The translations under genes were made by a program, and so were the position numbers. Shown here one piece after another: positions 54,434 to 63,992 of a stretch of 64,000 nucleotides of DNA (positions are counted from its first letter, which is position 1; each line of letters starts with the position of its first letter). The stretch comes from Streptomyces sclerotialus. Lineage in GTDB: Bacteria > Actinomycetota > Actinomycetes > Streptomycetales > Streptomycetaceae. The notes under the pieces were generated by a model that saw only the letters and a list, made by a program, of their open reading frames with translations, did not search any database and was not told the origin of the DNA. The DNA lies in the NCBI GenBank assembly GCA_000719105.1, contig JODX01000002.1:310001-374000 (forward strand), given 5' to 3'.

Positions 54434-55915
54434 ATGTCCCGACCGCCCGCCCGCCGCCGCGGCACCGCGCGTAGACCGCTCGCCGCCGCCCTGCTCTCCG
54501 CCCTCGCCCTCGCGGCCGCCGCCGTACCCGCACACGCCGCACCCACCGGCGTCACCGCGTCCACCGCCTACACCCCGGTACCCCCGCACAACCCGTACGC
54601 CGGCCCCGACGGCACCGCCACCATGCACGGCGACGCCGGCTCCTCGGACACCACCCCGCTCGCCGGGCCCGGCGCCGGCGCGCTGTCGTCGGAGCGGCTG
54701 GCCCTCGCCTGCCCGACCGTGCTGGTGGGATCCGACGGCTACCCCGTCGTCCTGTGCACGCCGATCTTCGGGCAGGTGCCGACCGTGCACCTCCTCGACC
54801 CCGACGACGGCTCCTCGCTGGCCACCCTCAAACTGACCAAGGGCTTGCTGCTGGGCGGGGTCTACGCCTACATCGACAACAGGGACCGCCTGGTCGTCGC
54901 GGACGGCAGCCGCAGTCTGCTCCGCGTCGGTCATCACCAGGACGCCGACGATAACTGGAAGTTGGCGATCGACCAGAGCCTCTCCCTCGCATCCGTGATC
55001 CCCGAGGGTGACGCTGTGACCGGGCTGTCGCCCGACTGGCAGGGGCGGGTCTGGTTCGCCACCGGCAACGGCGTGGTCGGTACCGCCGACGACCGTACGG
55101 GTGCGGTCCGCGCCCTCACCCTGCCCGCCGGGGAACGCGTCGCCAACAGCATCTCCACCGCCCCGCAGGGCACCGCCGTCACCACCACCCACGCCACCTA
55201 CCTGCTCACCGCCGGCGCCGACGGCACGCCCAAGATCTCGTGGCGGCAGGCCTACGACCACGGTCAGGCCCGCAAGCCCGGCCTGCTGAGCTGGGGCAGC
55301 GGTTCGACCCCGACGTTCCTCGGCCCGACGGCGGGCACCGATTACGTCGCCATCGTCGACAACGCCGATACCACCGTCCGCCTCAAGGTCTACCGGACCT
55401 CCACCGGCGCCGAGGTCTGCTCCGTGCCCGTCCTGCGCGCCGCGGGCGGCCCCGGCAGCGAGAACTCGCCCGTCGGCGCCGGGAACAGCGTCTTCGTCGC
55501 CGGTACGTACGGCTATCCCTACCCGGCGGTCCCCGACGGGGCGGGCGACAGCGTCCCGGCCTCCGCCGACTTCGCCGGCGGTCTCACCCGTGTCGACGTA
55601 CGCGCCGACGGCACCGGCTGCACCGAGGTGTGGGACAACGCCCTGCGCTCGGCGGCCGTGCCCAAGCTGTCGACCGCCGGCGGCACCCTGCACACGGTGG
55701 TGCGGGACCCGCTGATCCAGGGCACGAAGGGCACCAGCATCCTGGACCCTTACTGGTACGTGCAGATCGACCCGGAGACCGGGACCGTCAAGCGCTCCAA
55801 GCAGGTCGGCATCGGCTCGCTGTACGACACCCTCCAGATGGCGGGCACCATCGCCCCGGACGGCACCTACCTCCAGGGCACCGTGACCGGGGTGCTGCGC
55901 ATCACCGCCGGATGA
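54434..55915 (+). CDS. secreted propeller-like protein of unknown function
   Basis: A 493-residue exported protein. The signal peptide (RPPARRRGTARRPLAAALLSALALAAAAV, cleaved near PAHA) precedes a beta-rich mature part with repeated strand motifs typical of propellers: ACPTVLVGSDGYPVVLCTPIFG, GLSPDWQGRVWFATGNGVVGT, HATYLLTAGADGTPKISW, YWYVQIDPETGTVKR. ATG 54434 is chosen; ATG 54386 is in frame but lies inside a hairpin. No catalytic motif or anchor was recognised. Cys residues could form disulfides outside the cell. Confidence 0.78.
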   Translation: MSRPPARRRGTARRPLAAALLSALALAAAAVPAHAAPTGVTASTAYTPVPPHNPYAGPDGTATMHGDAGSSDTTPLAGPGAGALSSERLALACPTVLVGSDGYPVVLCTPIFGQVPTVHLLDPDDGSSLATLKLTKGLLLGGVYAYIDNRDRLVVADGSRSLLRVGHHQDADDNWKLAIDQSLSLASVIPEGDAVTGLSPDWQGRVWFATGNGVVGTADDRTGAVRALTLPAGERVANSISTAPQGTAVTTTHATYLLTAGADGTPKISWRQAYDHGQARKPGLLSWGSGSTPTFLGPTAGTDYVAIVDNADTTVRLKVYRTSTGAEVCSVPVLRAAGGPGSENSPVGAGNSVFVAGTYGYPYPAVPDGAGDSVPASADFAGGLTRVDVRADGTGCTEVWDNALRSAAVPKLSTAGGTLHTVVRDPLIQGTKGTSILDPYWYVQIDPETGTVKRSKQVGIGSLYDTLQMAGTIAPDGTYLQGTVTGVLRITAG

Positions 55916-56633
55916 CGCCCCGCCGTCGGCGCCCGTGGTGAGGCAGGCGCGCTGCCCGTGGAGGTAGCGCGCCTGCAACACGATCACCGTGTGTGCCAGC
56001 GGCTGTCGGATACTCCGCGTGTCGTAAGTGGCCGCCGTCAGCTAGAACGAGCTGAGCAATCGCCGTGAGAACTGACCGGGGGTGGTGTCATGGCGTGATC
56101 CAGCGGTGTAGGCCGGGAGGCCGGGGCGCCGGTCGGCCCCTCCCTCAGGGTGCGTACCGGATCCCGGGGGAGCTTCGCGGACCACGCGGGGCATCGAGTT
56201 CATCTGGCTCGAGATTTGCCGCGCCCAGCGCCCAGTACCGCCCGAACAACGACGCAATGCAACGTTCCGCGATCCTGGAGATCGGTCCGTGGAGACCGTT
56301 CTGAGGTCGGCCATGCAGAATTTCGTCTTTTCTTTGTCGAAACGGGATGATCCGGAGATGAACGGTCTTCACGGACAATAGTGAACTCTTAGCTGCAGAC
56401 ACGTCCAGGAACGCCGCGCCAGGGCTATTCGTCGAGGTCAGGCGGAGGAATCAGTTCCGATTCCCTCTGTTCACAGGGACTTCACTGCATGTACTGTCCC
56501 GCATCACAGGTGTGCCCATTGACCTGCCCTTTTGTCGTGCTGGGGAGCACGGTGGAGGCACGTCGGGTGCGCCATTTCATTGTTGAGTTGCGGTCGGTGG
56601 CTCTCACCGACGGCATGGGGTGGGAGTCTTCGG
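55916..56633. other. 718-base gene-poor region before the RHS toxin
   Basis: No ORF here reads as a normal protein. It contains a decayed copy of the domain gene of 51878 (56173-56254) and a possible promoter, TTCACA-N16-TACTGT (56470-56497), about 140 nt before the RHS start. Base composition from about 56330 on is clearly less GC-rich than the neighbouring genes, matching the RHS gene's N-terminus. It looks like a junction of acquired and native DNA. Confidence 0.5.
56173..56254 (+). pseudogene. decayed fragment of the kinase-associated domain gene
   Basis: Aligns with 52081-52157 in the gene at 51878. Identical runs include GGGGCATCGAGTTC and the 19-nt TACCGCCCGAACAACGACG (52139-52157 here 56236-56254). 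Insertions and deletions in between break the frame. Only the middle third of the domain is left. Confidence 0.75.
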
Positions 56634-59600
56634 GTGTCTGCTCGTCGTGCGCGTTTTGCGTCGCTGGGGTTGGTCGGTGCGTTGCTGGCCGGTTTGCTGA
56701 CAGTGATGCCGGTGTCGCAGCAGGAGGCTGTGGCGGCGGATGATTCGACGCCCGTGGTGCCGTCACAATCGTTGGGAACGGCGCCTCCGCAGCAGACGGA
56801 GGAAGTCGGAAAGCCGCTCCCTGCTCCCGATTGGCCGAATGCCGCGGAGGCGGCTGTGGACCTTTCCGAGGTCGAGCCGGGCGAGCCTGGCACGGTTGAG
56901 CCGTCACCATCATCGGCGAGCTCGGATGAAGGTGCTACTCAGGTTGCTGAGGTGGTTGAGGTAACACCAGTGGCAGCCGATATGCAGGGGATCTCGCCGC
57001 ACTCGGCCTCGAGTCGACGAGTAGCGGAGGAAGGGACGCCCGCTCCCAGCCTGGGCAACTCGGCGAGCAGCGAGCCGAGTGGCAGTCCGTCGCCGCCTGC
57101 TTCCGAGTCGCCGAGCCTGTCGGACTTTGCTTCGCCGTCGCCTTCTGAGACGGCTCCGAAGAGTGTGTCTCCGGAGCAGGTGGAGGTGCGGGTTCTGGAC
57201 CGGCAGGAGGTGGAGCCGGCCGGTGGTGTGGGCCTTGGTCTGCAGGTGACCCGCGCGGACGGTGTGGATGAGCCGGGTCGGGTCCAGGTCGATGTCGACT
57301 ACTCGAGATTCAAGTACGCCTATGGCGGTGACTTCGCCGGGCGGCTGCGGCTGGTGAAGATGCCCGCGTGCGCGCTGGAGACGCCGCAGGCGGAGGGCTG
57401 CACCGAGCGCGAGTACGTGCCGGCCGACAACGACACCAAGACGGGAACGCTGACCGCCACGGTGATCGCCGAGCCCGATGCGGGCGAGGGGACCACCACG
57501 CAGCTGATCGCCACGGCGAGTGCGAGCGTGTATGCGCTGGCGACGGGTTCGTCGTCGGATCAGGGCGACTACAGGGCGTCCACTCTGTCGGCAACGGGGT
57601 CATGGGGGGTGTCCACTGGGTCGGGTGCGTTCACGTACGACTATCCGTTCCAGTTGCCTTCGCCGCCGATGGGTTCGGCGCCCTCGCTGGCGCTGACGTA
57701 CAACTCGCAGTCGGTTGACGGCCGTACCTCGGCAAGCAACAACCAGGCGTCCTGGGTCGGTATGGGCTGGGACCTGAGCGTCGGCTTCATCGAGCGTAAG
57801 TACCGCAACTGCACTGACGATGGCCTCAAGACGATCGGTGACCTGTGCTGGGATTCACCGAACTCGACCAAGGAACCCTCGGGCGCTGTCTATGTGATCA
57901 ACCTCAACGGTGTGACCTCGGAGTTGATCCAGGACAACAACGGCACCGGTGCCTACCACCTCAAGGACGACCCGGGCTGGCGGGTTCAGCGACTGTTCGG
58001 CGGGCACGGTGCCGGCCGGGACGGTGAGTACTGGGTGATCTCCACCCAGGACGGCAAGCGCTACTACTTCGGCTGGGGCCGCTCCGAGCGCACCACCACC
58101 GCCACGGCTTCCGTGTTCACCGCACCGGTCGTCGGCAACAACGCCGGTGAGCCCTGCCACGACCAGTTCCCCGAGCCGTGCACCCAGGCATGGCGATGGA
58201 ACCTGGATCGGGCGGTCGACGCCAACGAGGTCGAGACCATGTACTTCTACGACAAGGAGTACAACCACTACCGGTCGGTCGCGAACGCCGACAAGGCGCG
58301 CAGCTACGTCTCGGCGGGCTATGTGAAGGAGATCCAGTACGGCTGGGCCTCGCAGATCCCGGATGCCAAGGTGCCCGCGAAGGTCGAGCTGACACACGTC
58401 AACCGTTGCATCGAGCGGATGGCGGACAACGATCCGCTGCGCAGCGAGCCCAAGGCCTGCCCGACCTTCAAGGAGAAGCCGACCTCGTACCCGGACGTCC
58501 CCATCGACTTGATGTGTGACGGAACGGCCGGCGACTACGACTGCGCGGGCAAGACGTACTACCCCACGTTCTTCTCCACGGACATGCTCTGGGACATCAA
58601 GACCTACGTGTCGGACCAGTTCGGCAGCGGCTGGGACCTGGTGCAGCAGTACCAGACCAAGAAGGGTTTGCCCAACCCGGACGGCTCGGTGGGGAAGACG
58701 CTGTGGCTGGACTACATCCAGCGTAAGACCTACGGCAACGGCACCGACCTGGTGCTGCCGGTCACCAACTTCAACGGCACCGACCTGGACAACAAGGTCG
58801 GCTCGACCGAGCTGAACTTCCGGCGTGTCAACGAGATCCACAACGACCTCGGCGCCACCATCAAGGTCACATATGGGCTCGCCAACGCCTGCACCGCGGA
58901 CGACCTGCCGTCCCAGTCCTCGAACACGATGGACTGCTACTGGCAGAAGTGGACCCCGGAAGGGGCTACGGAGTCCAAGTCGGGCTGGTTCAAGAAATTC
59001 CTGGTGACCAAGGTGGAGGTCGACCCGACCGTCACCACCAACCAGGACGGTGCCCCGGTGATGACCACCTCGTACACCTACGAGGACGGGGCGGGTTGGC
59101 GCTTCACCAATGACCCTCTGACTCCGGACGAGGACGAGTCCTGGTCGGACTGGCGCGGATACCAGGAGGTGCAGGTCACCACCGGTTCCGGCACCACCAA
59201 GAAGACCACCAAGTACTGGCTCTATCGCGGCCTCTCCGGAGACAGGACCTCCAAGACCGACCCGTCGGCCACCAAGACCGTCACGGTCAATGACGGCGAC
59301 GGCAACAACTACACCGACCACGACTGGCTCACAGGCAAGCCGCTGTCCACGTCGTTGCGCGACGACCAGGATGTCTCGCAGGAGCGCACCTACCACACCT
59401 ACTGGGACCACAACACCGCCCAGTACGACGGCCTGCCTGATGCCCGTTTCGTACGGGAGAGCAAGACCGTCACCAACAGCAAGACCTCAGCGGGCTGGCG
59501 TGAGCACGTGGTCGAGAACGAGTACGACCCCGCTGAGGCTGCCTCGACCACGTTCGGCTTGCCGATGCGCATGGACGACTGGGGCGAAACCGGTGTCTCG

Positions 59601-62600
59601 GACAACCGCTGCACCACCTACGGGCGCGCCTACAACACCGACGACTACGACTCCACCGGCGCCCAGCGCTGGACCGTCCTGCAGGACCAGGTCAAGCACT
59701 ACTCGGTGGGCTGCACCAGCGCAGCAGACTCGAACCAGGACGCCTACGCCAGCACGCTGTATGACGGTGCGACCGCGGTCGCGGACAACAAGCCGGCCGA
59801 TGGCAACCCGACCGAGGTGCGCACCTACACCGGGGCTGGCACGTACCGGACGGTGAACACCGGTTACGACAAGGCCGGACGAATCATCTGGGCCGAGGAC
59901 GGTAAGCGCAACCGGACCACCACCACATACAGTCCGGCAAACACATGGCCGCTCGACGGCATCACCACGACGACACCGGATCCGGACGGAACGGCCTCCG
60001 CCCGGATGGGCCTCAGCACCACAAGCTGGCCCTCGCGTTTCTGGGGCGCGGCGTACCAGGTCAGGGACGCCAACGGGAACATCACGAAGACGACCCTGGA
60101 TGCCGCTGGGCGCCCGGTGGAGGTGTGGAAGCCGACCGAGACCGGCACCTCGCCGTCCATGAAGTTCAGCTACACCATCCCCACCTCCACCAACGGCTCA
60201 GGCGTCCCTGATGCAGTGGACGGCTACCCACATGTCACCAGCAGCGTCCTTCAGTCCGGCAGCACCTACGTCACTGCGCACAGCTATACGGACGCGGTGG
60301 GGCGCGCCCGCGAGACGCAGAATCCGCTGCCGGACGACGTCGACCCCGGGACCAAGTTGTCCGTTCCCTACCGCCAGGTGGCCGTCACCCGCTACGACTC
60401 GGCCGGCAACGTCGCCGGCGTCTCCGACGTGTTCCGTAACCAGGGCAAGGCAGGGACCGGCGGCCCGTCCAGCCCGAAGGTCGCCGATCTGCCTTCCTAC
60501 GCCGACGTGGTGGTGGACTGGGCAGGGCGCGCAACGCTCGCCCAGCTCCAGGCCAACGGCGTGACACAGCCCCACGGCAAGATCACCACCAGCTACTTCG
60601 GCGACTACACCAAGGTCACCCCGGCCGTCGGCGGCGCCACCGACACCTACACCGATGTGTACGGCCAGACCGGCAAGGTCGTCGAATACGACACCTCCAC
60701 GACCTACACCACCACCTACGGCTACACGGGCAAGGGCGAACTCGCAAGCATCACCGACACGCGAGGCAACGACACCCTTTACAGCTACAACTGGGCCGGC
60801 CAACGTACAGCGGTCGACGACCCCGACATGGGTAAGTCGTCCACGGTCTACGACGCCAACGGTCAGGTCGAGAGGGTCACCAGCAACGCTGGGAAGACCG
60901 TCCTCACCTATGGATACGACAACCTCGGCCGTGAGACGTCCATGTCCAGCGGCGCCGACCAGCTCGCCGCCTGGATATGGGACGAGCCCGGTGTCCCCGG
61001 CGGCAAGGGCCAGATCACGAGCACTGTCGGCCGGGACGCGGACGGCAACGCGTACACCACCAAGATTGCCGAGTTCGACAAGCGGGGACGACCCCTGAAG
61101 TCGACCACGACGATCCCGGCGAACGTGACCGGGCTGGCCGGCAGCTACACCACGACGTACGGCTACGACGCCGCCGACCACATCACCGCCATTGGTTACC
61201 CGGCTGCCGGCGGACTGGCAGCCGAGACGGTCACAGCGTCCTATGACGCGTACGGCTACCCCGAGCAGCTCAAGAGCAGTCTGGGCAACACGGTCTACAT
61301 CGACGACAACGCCTTCGACGCCTACGGCCGCCTGATCGGCCGCGACTACGGGCCGAAGACCGGTGGCACCGGCGCCCGCGCTTACCGCTCCTACGGCTAT
61401 GACGACACCGCCGGCACCCGCTGGCTGAGAAGCATCTCCACCACCAGCACCGTCAACGGCATCACCACCGAGTCCCAGAAGGACACCTACAGCTACGACC
61501 TCGCCGGAAAGATTATCGAGATCCGCGAGCAGGCCAACGGCCAGACCGCCCAGTCGCAATGCTTCAAGTACAACCCCCTGGGCAGCCTGACGAACGCCTA
61601 CACCCGCGCCGCGCAAGGCGACTGCGTCACCACGGCGTCGGACTTCAAGGGCCCATCGCCCTACCAGACGGCTTACACCTACGACCGACTCGGCAACCTG
61701 CAATCGGTCACCGACACCGACAGCGCCGGGAAGGCGACCAAGCGGGACTACCTCTACCCCGGCTATGACGACGCCGGAACCTGGACCACCCCCGACACCG
61801 ACCAGCCGCACGGCGTCCGCAAGATCAACCACATCGCAGACGGTGCCACCACCTCGTCCGATACGTTCACCTATGACGCCGACGGCCGCATGACCACGCG
61901 CGTCGAACCCGCGGCCGGCAAGAACACCGACTACACCTGGACCAAGCTCGGTCAACTCGCCACCGTCAAGACCACCAAGTCCACCGGCAGCGAATTGACC
62001 CGCTACACCTACGACGCGGACGGCAGCGTCCTCGTCCGCACCACACCCAGCGAAACCGTCGCCTACCTCGGCGCCACCGAACTGCGCACCACCGACGGCA
62101 AGGCCGTCACCGCCACCCGCTACTACACCAGCGCCGGCGCCACCGTGGCCATGCGCACCACCGGCCCGGACGGCGGCAGACTCACCTACCTGATGGCCGA
62201 CCCCCAGGCCTCCACCCAGCTCAACATCAACAGCCTCACGGGCGCGGCCGAACGCCGCCGCTACACCCCCTTCGGTGACGACCGCAGCGGCAGCCTTCCC
62301 GCCGGCACCGACCAAGGCTTCCTCGGCAAGCCCGAGGACACCTCAACAGGACTCTCGCTTCTCGGTGCCCGCGCGTATGACCCGAAACTCGGCCGCTTCC
62401 TGAGTGGCGACCCGCTCAACTTCCCCTATCGCCCGCAGAATCTGTCCGCTTACAGCTACAGCCACAACGACCCGATCAACTTCAGCGATCCCACGGGTCT
62501 GTGCGACGACCCGGTCGGCAACGGCCGCTGCATTCCGGGTAGGACCGGAATCGATGCCGTAGATCCTTCTGTACCTACCAACCTCACTCCGCCTGCGTCT

Positions 62601-63710
62601 ACCAACCACACTCCGGCAAACGACTGGCAAGCCGAGTCGAACAGCGCTCAGGATCTCGATGGCGATGGCCTGATCACCGTTTACCCCAGTGTTGAGGTCC
62701 CTGCAGACTGGGCAGGCGCGGATGACTTCATTGCCGCCTTCCGGAAGATCCAGGCTGACTGGGGGAATGGCTGGAACGGCATGATGCCGGGCGATCCGTA
62801 CTCGGAGATGTCCATTGCATCGGCAGCCCTGGAAGCTTGCATGGATTCCAAGTGCTCCGACACGCTGACAATACAGATGCACGCGGACGCGTTGATCGAG
62901 GCGATGGAATTCCAGGCCTCGATCGGAAAACGCTTCAAGGTTGGTGGCGGAGGTGACTCCGAATCATGTGACAGCTTCTTGTCGGAGGCCGAGGTCCTAC
63001 TGGCGGACGGTACCGTCAAGAAGCTCAAGGACATTGAGGTCGGAGACGAAGTCCTCGCGACAGATCCCGAGGAGTCTGAGACTGAGGGAAGAGCCGTCCT
63101 CGCCACCATCATCACCAGTATCGACAAAGAATTTGTCGAGCTGACGCTGGGATCTGGATCGGCTCCTCTCATCGCCACGACGCACCACCCGTTCTGGTCG
63201 CCCTCAGAGAAGGCATGGCTGGACGCCGAGCAGCTCAAGCAGGGCATGACGCTGCGTACCAGCTCCGGCACCGAGGCGACCATCGGTTCGGTCCGCATTT
63301 TCCGGAAACAGCAGGAGACGCGTAACCTCACCGTCGAGGGCTTGCATACGTACTATGTGCTGGCGGGGGCTACGCCGGTCCTGGTTCACAATTCGTCCTC
63401 CTGTGACGTACCTAGCGTGGAAGTCCTCGATGGGACGTGGAGGCGGATGGGCTTCACTTCCCGATCGGAATTCGGCGACGTGGCGTGGGGCGGGCGGAGT
63501 CTCGCAGATGCGAGCAAACTGAAGACCCCGGAACAGTTGGCGAGGATGAGGGAAATTGGCCTCACTCAGGAAGACGCCCAACATTGGCGCAACTTCTACA
63601 TGAATATCCACAACAAGTCGGCGGCGAAGTTCCCCAATAATCCGGAAAAGGTAAATCCGAGCGCCCGGTCGAGGGCGGACCTTTTTCAGTACTACATAGA
63701 CAACCTCTAA
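56634..63710 (+). CDS. RHS-repeat polymorphic toxin with Hint domain and C-terminal toxin tail
   Basis: A 2358-residue secreted toxin. Signal peptide (RRARFASLGLVGALLAGLLT, cleaved near AVAAD), Ser/Pro-rich linker, then YD/RHS repeats (YDANGQVERV, YGYDAADHIT, TYDADGRMT). The RHS core end is near residue 1950 (GDPLNFPYRPQNLSAYSYSHNDP, DPTGL). A linker follows, then a Hint self-cleaving domain at about 2112-2253: Cys2112 in ESCDSFLSEAEVLLADG, ATTHHPFW, and VLVHN with His2252-Asn2253. The 105-residue tail (VEVLDGTWRRMGFTSRSEFG to LFQYYIDNL) is the toxin. GTG 56634 has GGGAG upstream. A likely immunity gene follows directly. Confidence 0.92.
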   Translation: MSARRARFASLGLVGALLAGLLTVMPVSQQEAVAADDSTPVVPSQSLGTAPPQQTEEVGKPLPAPDWPNAAEAAVDLSEVEPGEPGTVEPSPSSASSDEGATQVAEVVEVTPVAADMQGISPHSASSRRVAEEGTPAPSLGNSASSEPSGSPSPPASESPSLSDFASPSPSETAPKSVSPEQVEVRVLDRQEVEPAGGVGLGLQVTRADGVDEPGRVQVDVDYSRFKYAYGGDFAGRLRLVKMPACALETPQAEGCTEREYVPADNDTKTGTLTATVIAEPDAGEGTTTQLIATASASVYALATGSSSDQGDYRASTLSATGSWGVSTGSGAFTYDYPFQLPSPPMGSAPSLALTYNSQSVDGRTSASNNQASWVGMGWDLSVGFIERKYRNCTDDGLKTIGDLCWDSPNSTKEPSGAVYVINLNGVTSELIQDNNGTGAYHLKDDPGWRVQRLFGGHGAGRDGEYWVISTQDGKRYYFGWGRSERTTTATASVFTAPVVGNNAGEPCHDQFPEPCTQAWRWNLDRAVDANEVETMYFYDKEYNHYRSVANADKARSYVSAGYVKEIQYGWASQIPDAKVPAKVELTHVNRCIERMADNDPLRSEPKACPTFKEKPTSYPDVPIDLMCDGTAGDYDCAGKTYYPTFFSTDMLWDIKTYVSDQFGSGWDLVQQYQTKKGLPNPDGSVGKTLWLDYIQRKTYGNGTDLVLPVTNFNGTDLDNKVGSTELNFRRVNEIHNDLGATIKVTYGLANACTADDLPSQSSNTMDCYWQKWTPEGATESKSGWFKKFLVTKVEVDPTVTTNQDGAPVMTTSYTYEDGAGWRFTNDPLTPDEDESWSDWRGYQEVQVTTGSGTTKKTTKYWLYRGLSGDRTSKTDPSATKTVTVNDGDGNNYTDHDWLTGKPLSTSLRDDQDVSQERTYHTYWDHNTAQYDGLPDARFVRESKTVTNSKTSAGWREHVVENEYDPAEAASTTFGLPMRMDDWGETGVSDNRCTTYGRAYNTDDYDSTGAQRWTVLQDQVKHYSVGCTSAADSNQDAYASTLYDGATAVADNKPADGNPTEVRTYTGAGTYRTVNTGYDKAGRIIWAEDGKRNRTTTTYSPANTWPLDGITTTTPDPDGTASARMGLSTTSWPSRFWGAAYQVRDANGNITKTTLDAAGRPVEVWKPTETGTSPSMKFSYTIPTSTNGSGVPDAVDGYPHVTSSVLQSGSTYVTAHSYTDAVGRARETQNPLPDDVDPGTKLSVPYRQVAVTRYDSAGNVAGVSDVFRNQGKAGTGGPSSPKVADLPSYADVVVDWAGRATLAQLQANGVTQPHGKITTSYFGDYTKVTPAVGGATDTYTDVYGQTGKVVEYDTSTTYTTTYGYTGKGELASITDTRGNDTLYSYNWAGQRTAVDDPDMGKSSTVYDANGQVERVTSNAGKTVLTYGYDNLGRETSMSSGADQLAAWIWDEPGVPGGKGQITSTVGRDADGNAYTTKIAEFDKRGRPLKSTTTIPANVTGLAGSYTTTYGYDAADHITAIGYPAAGGLAAETVTASYDAYGYPEQLKSSLGNTVYIDDNAFDAYGRLIGRDYGPKTGGTGARAYRSYGYDDTAGTRWLRSISTTSTVNGITTESQKDTYSYDLAGKIIEIREQANGQTAQSQCFKYNPLGSLTNAYTRAAQGDCVTTASDFKGPSPYQTAYTYDRLGNLQSVTDTDSAGKATKRDYLYPGYDDAGTWTTPDTDQPHGVRKINHIADGATTSSDTFTYDADGRMTTRVEPAAGKNTDYTWTKLGQLATVKTTKSTGSELTRYTYDADGSVLVRTTPSETVAYLGATELRTTDGKAVTATRYYTSAGATVAMRTTGPDGGRLTYLMADPQASTQLNINSLTGAAERRRYTPFGDDRSGSLPAGTDQGFLGKPEDTSTGLSLLGARAYDPKLGRFLSGDPLNFPYRPQNLSAYSYSHNDPINFSDPTGLCDDPVGNGRCIPGRTGIDAVDPSVPTNLTPPASTNHTPANDWQAESNSAQDLDGDGLITVYPSVEVPADWAGADDFIAAFRKIQADWGNGWNGMMPGDPYSEMSIASAALEACMDSKCSDTLTIQMHADALIEAMEFQASIGKRFKVGGGGDSESCDSFLSEAEVLLADGTVKKLKDIEVGDEVLATDPEESETEGRAVLATIITSIDKEFVELTLGSGSAPLIATTHHPFWSPSEKAWLDAEQLKQGMTLRTSSGTEATIGSVRIFRKQQETRNLTVEGLHTYYVLAGATPVLVHNSSSCDVPSVEVLDGTWRRMGFTSRSEFGDVAWGGRSLADASKLKTPEQLARMREIGLTQEDAQHWRNFYMNIHNKSAAKFPNNPEKVNPSARSRADLFQYYIDNL

Positions 63711-63718
63711 GGGTGAAC

Positions 63719-63964
63719 ATGCGTTTTGTGATCCGAGCGGACACGTCGGTAGTAGTGGCTTTCGAGCCGACTGCGGCCGAGTGCCTCCTGGAACCAGGAA
63801 AGACCATCGTTGTGGAATGGTTCGACGGGGGTGACGATGGCATGGTCTCCTTGGAGGCGGGGTGCTTCGTCGTTGCTGCCCCGAGTGGTGGATACACAAG
63901 GGCGTGGGACTCCGACGGCATGGAAATCTATGTAGGTCCCGAGTCCGGGCCAGAAGCGCGCTGA
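63719..63964 (+). CDS. candidate immunity protein for the RHS toxin
   Basis: An 81-residue small protein, not recognised: MRFVIRADTSVVVAFEPTA, then LEPGKTIVVEWFDGGDDG and YTRAWDSDGMEIYVGP. It is acidic with beta-strand character, like many immunity proteins. ATG 63719 (or GTG 63713) lies within 10 nt of the toxin's stop, with AAGG upstream, so it is transcribed and translated with the toxin. Position and size are the evidence; no family is claimed. Confidence 0.7.
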   Translation: MRFVIRADTSVVVAFEPTAAECLLEPGKTIVVEWFDGGDDGMVSLEAGCFVVAAPSGGYTRAWDSDGMEIYVGPESGPEAR

Positions 63965-63992
63965 CTCGAGAGGCGTGGTAAGGGGATCTTTG

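Noticed and set aside
54392..55987. 531-residue minus-strand ORF opposite the secreted protein
   Set aside because: Val/Gly/Asp-rich shadow without motifs; the plus strand has a clear signal peptide.
55916..56172. Possible transposase remnant before the RHS gene
   Set aside because: No DDE motif, terminal inverted repeats or target duplication found.
60198..62315. 705-residue minus-strand ORF opposite the RHS region
   Set aside because: Shadow of RHS codons; the plus strand encodes proper RHS repeats.
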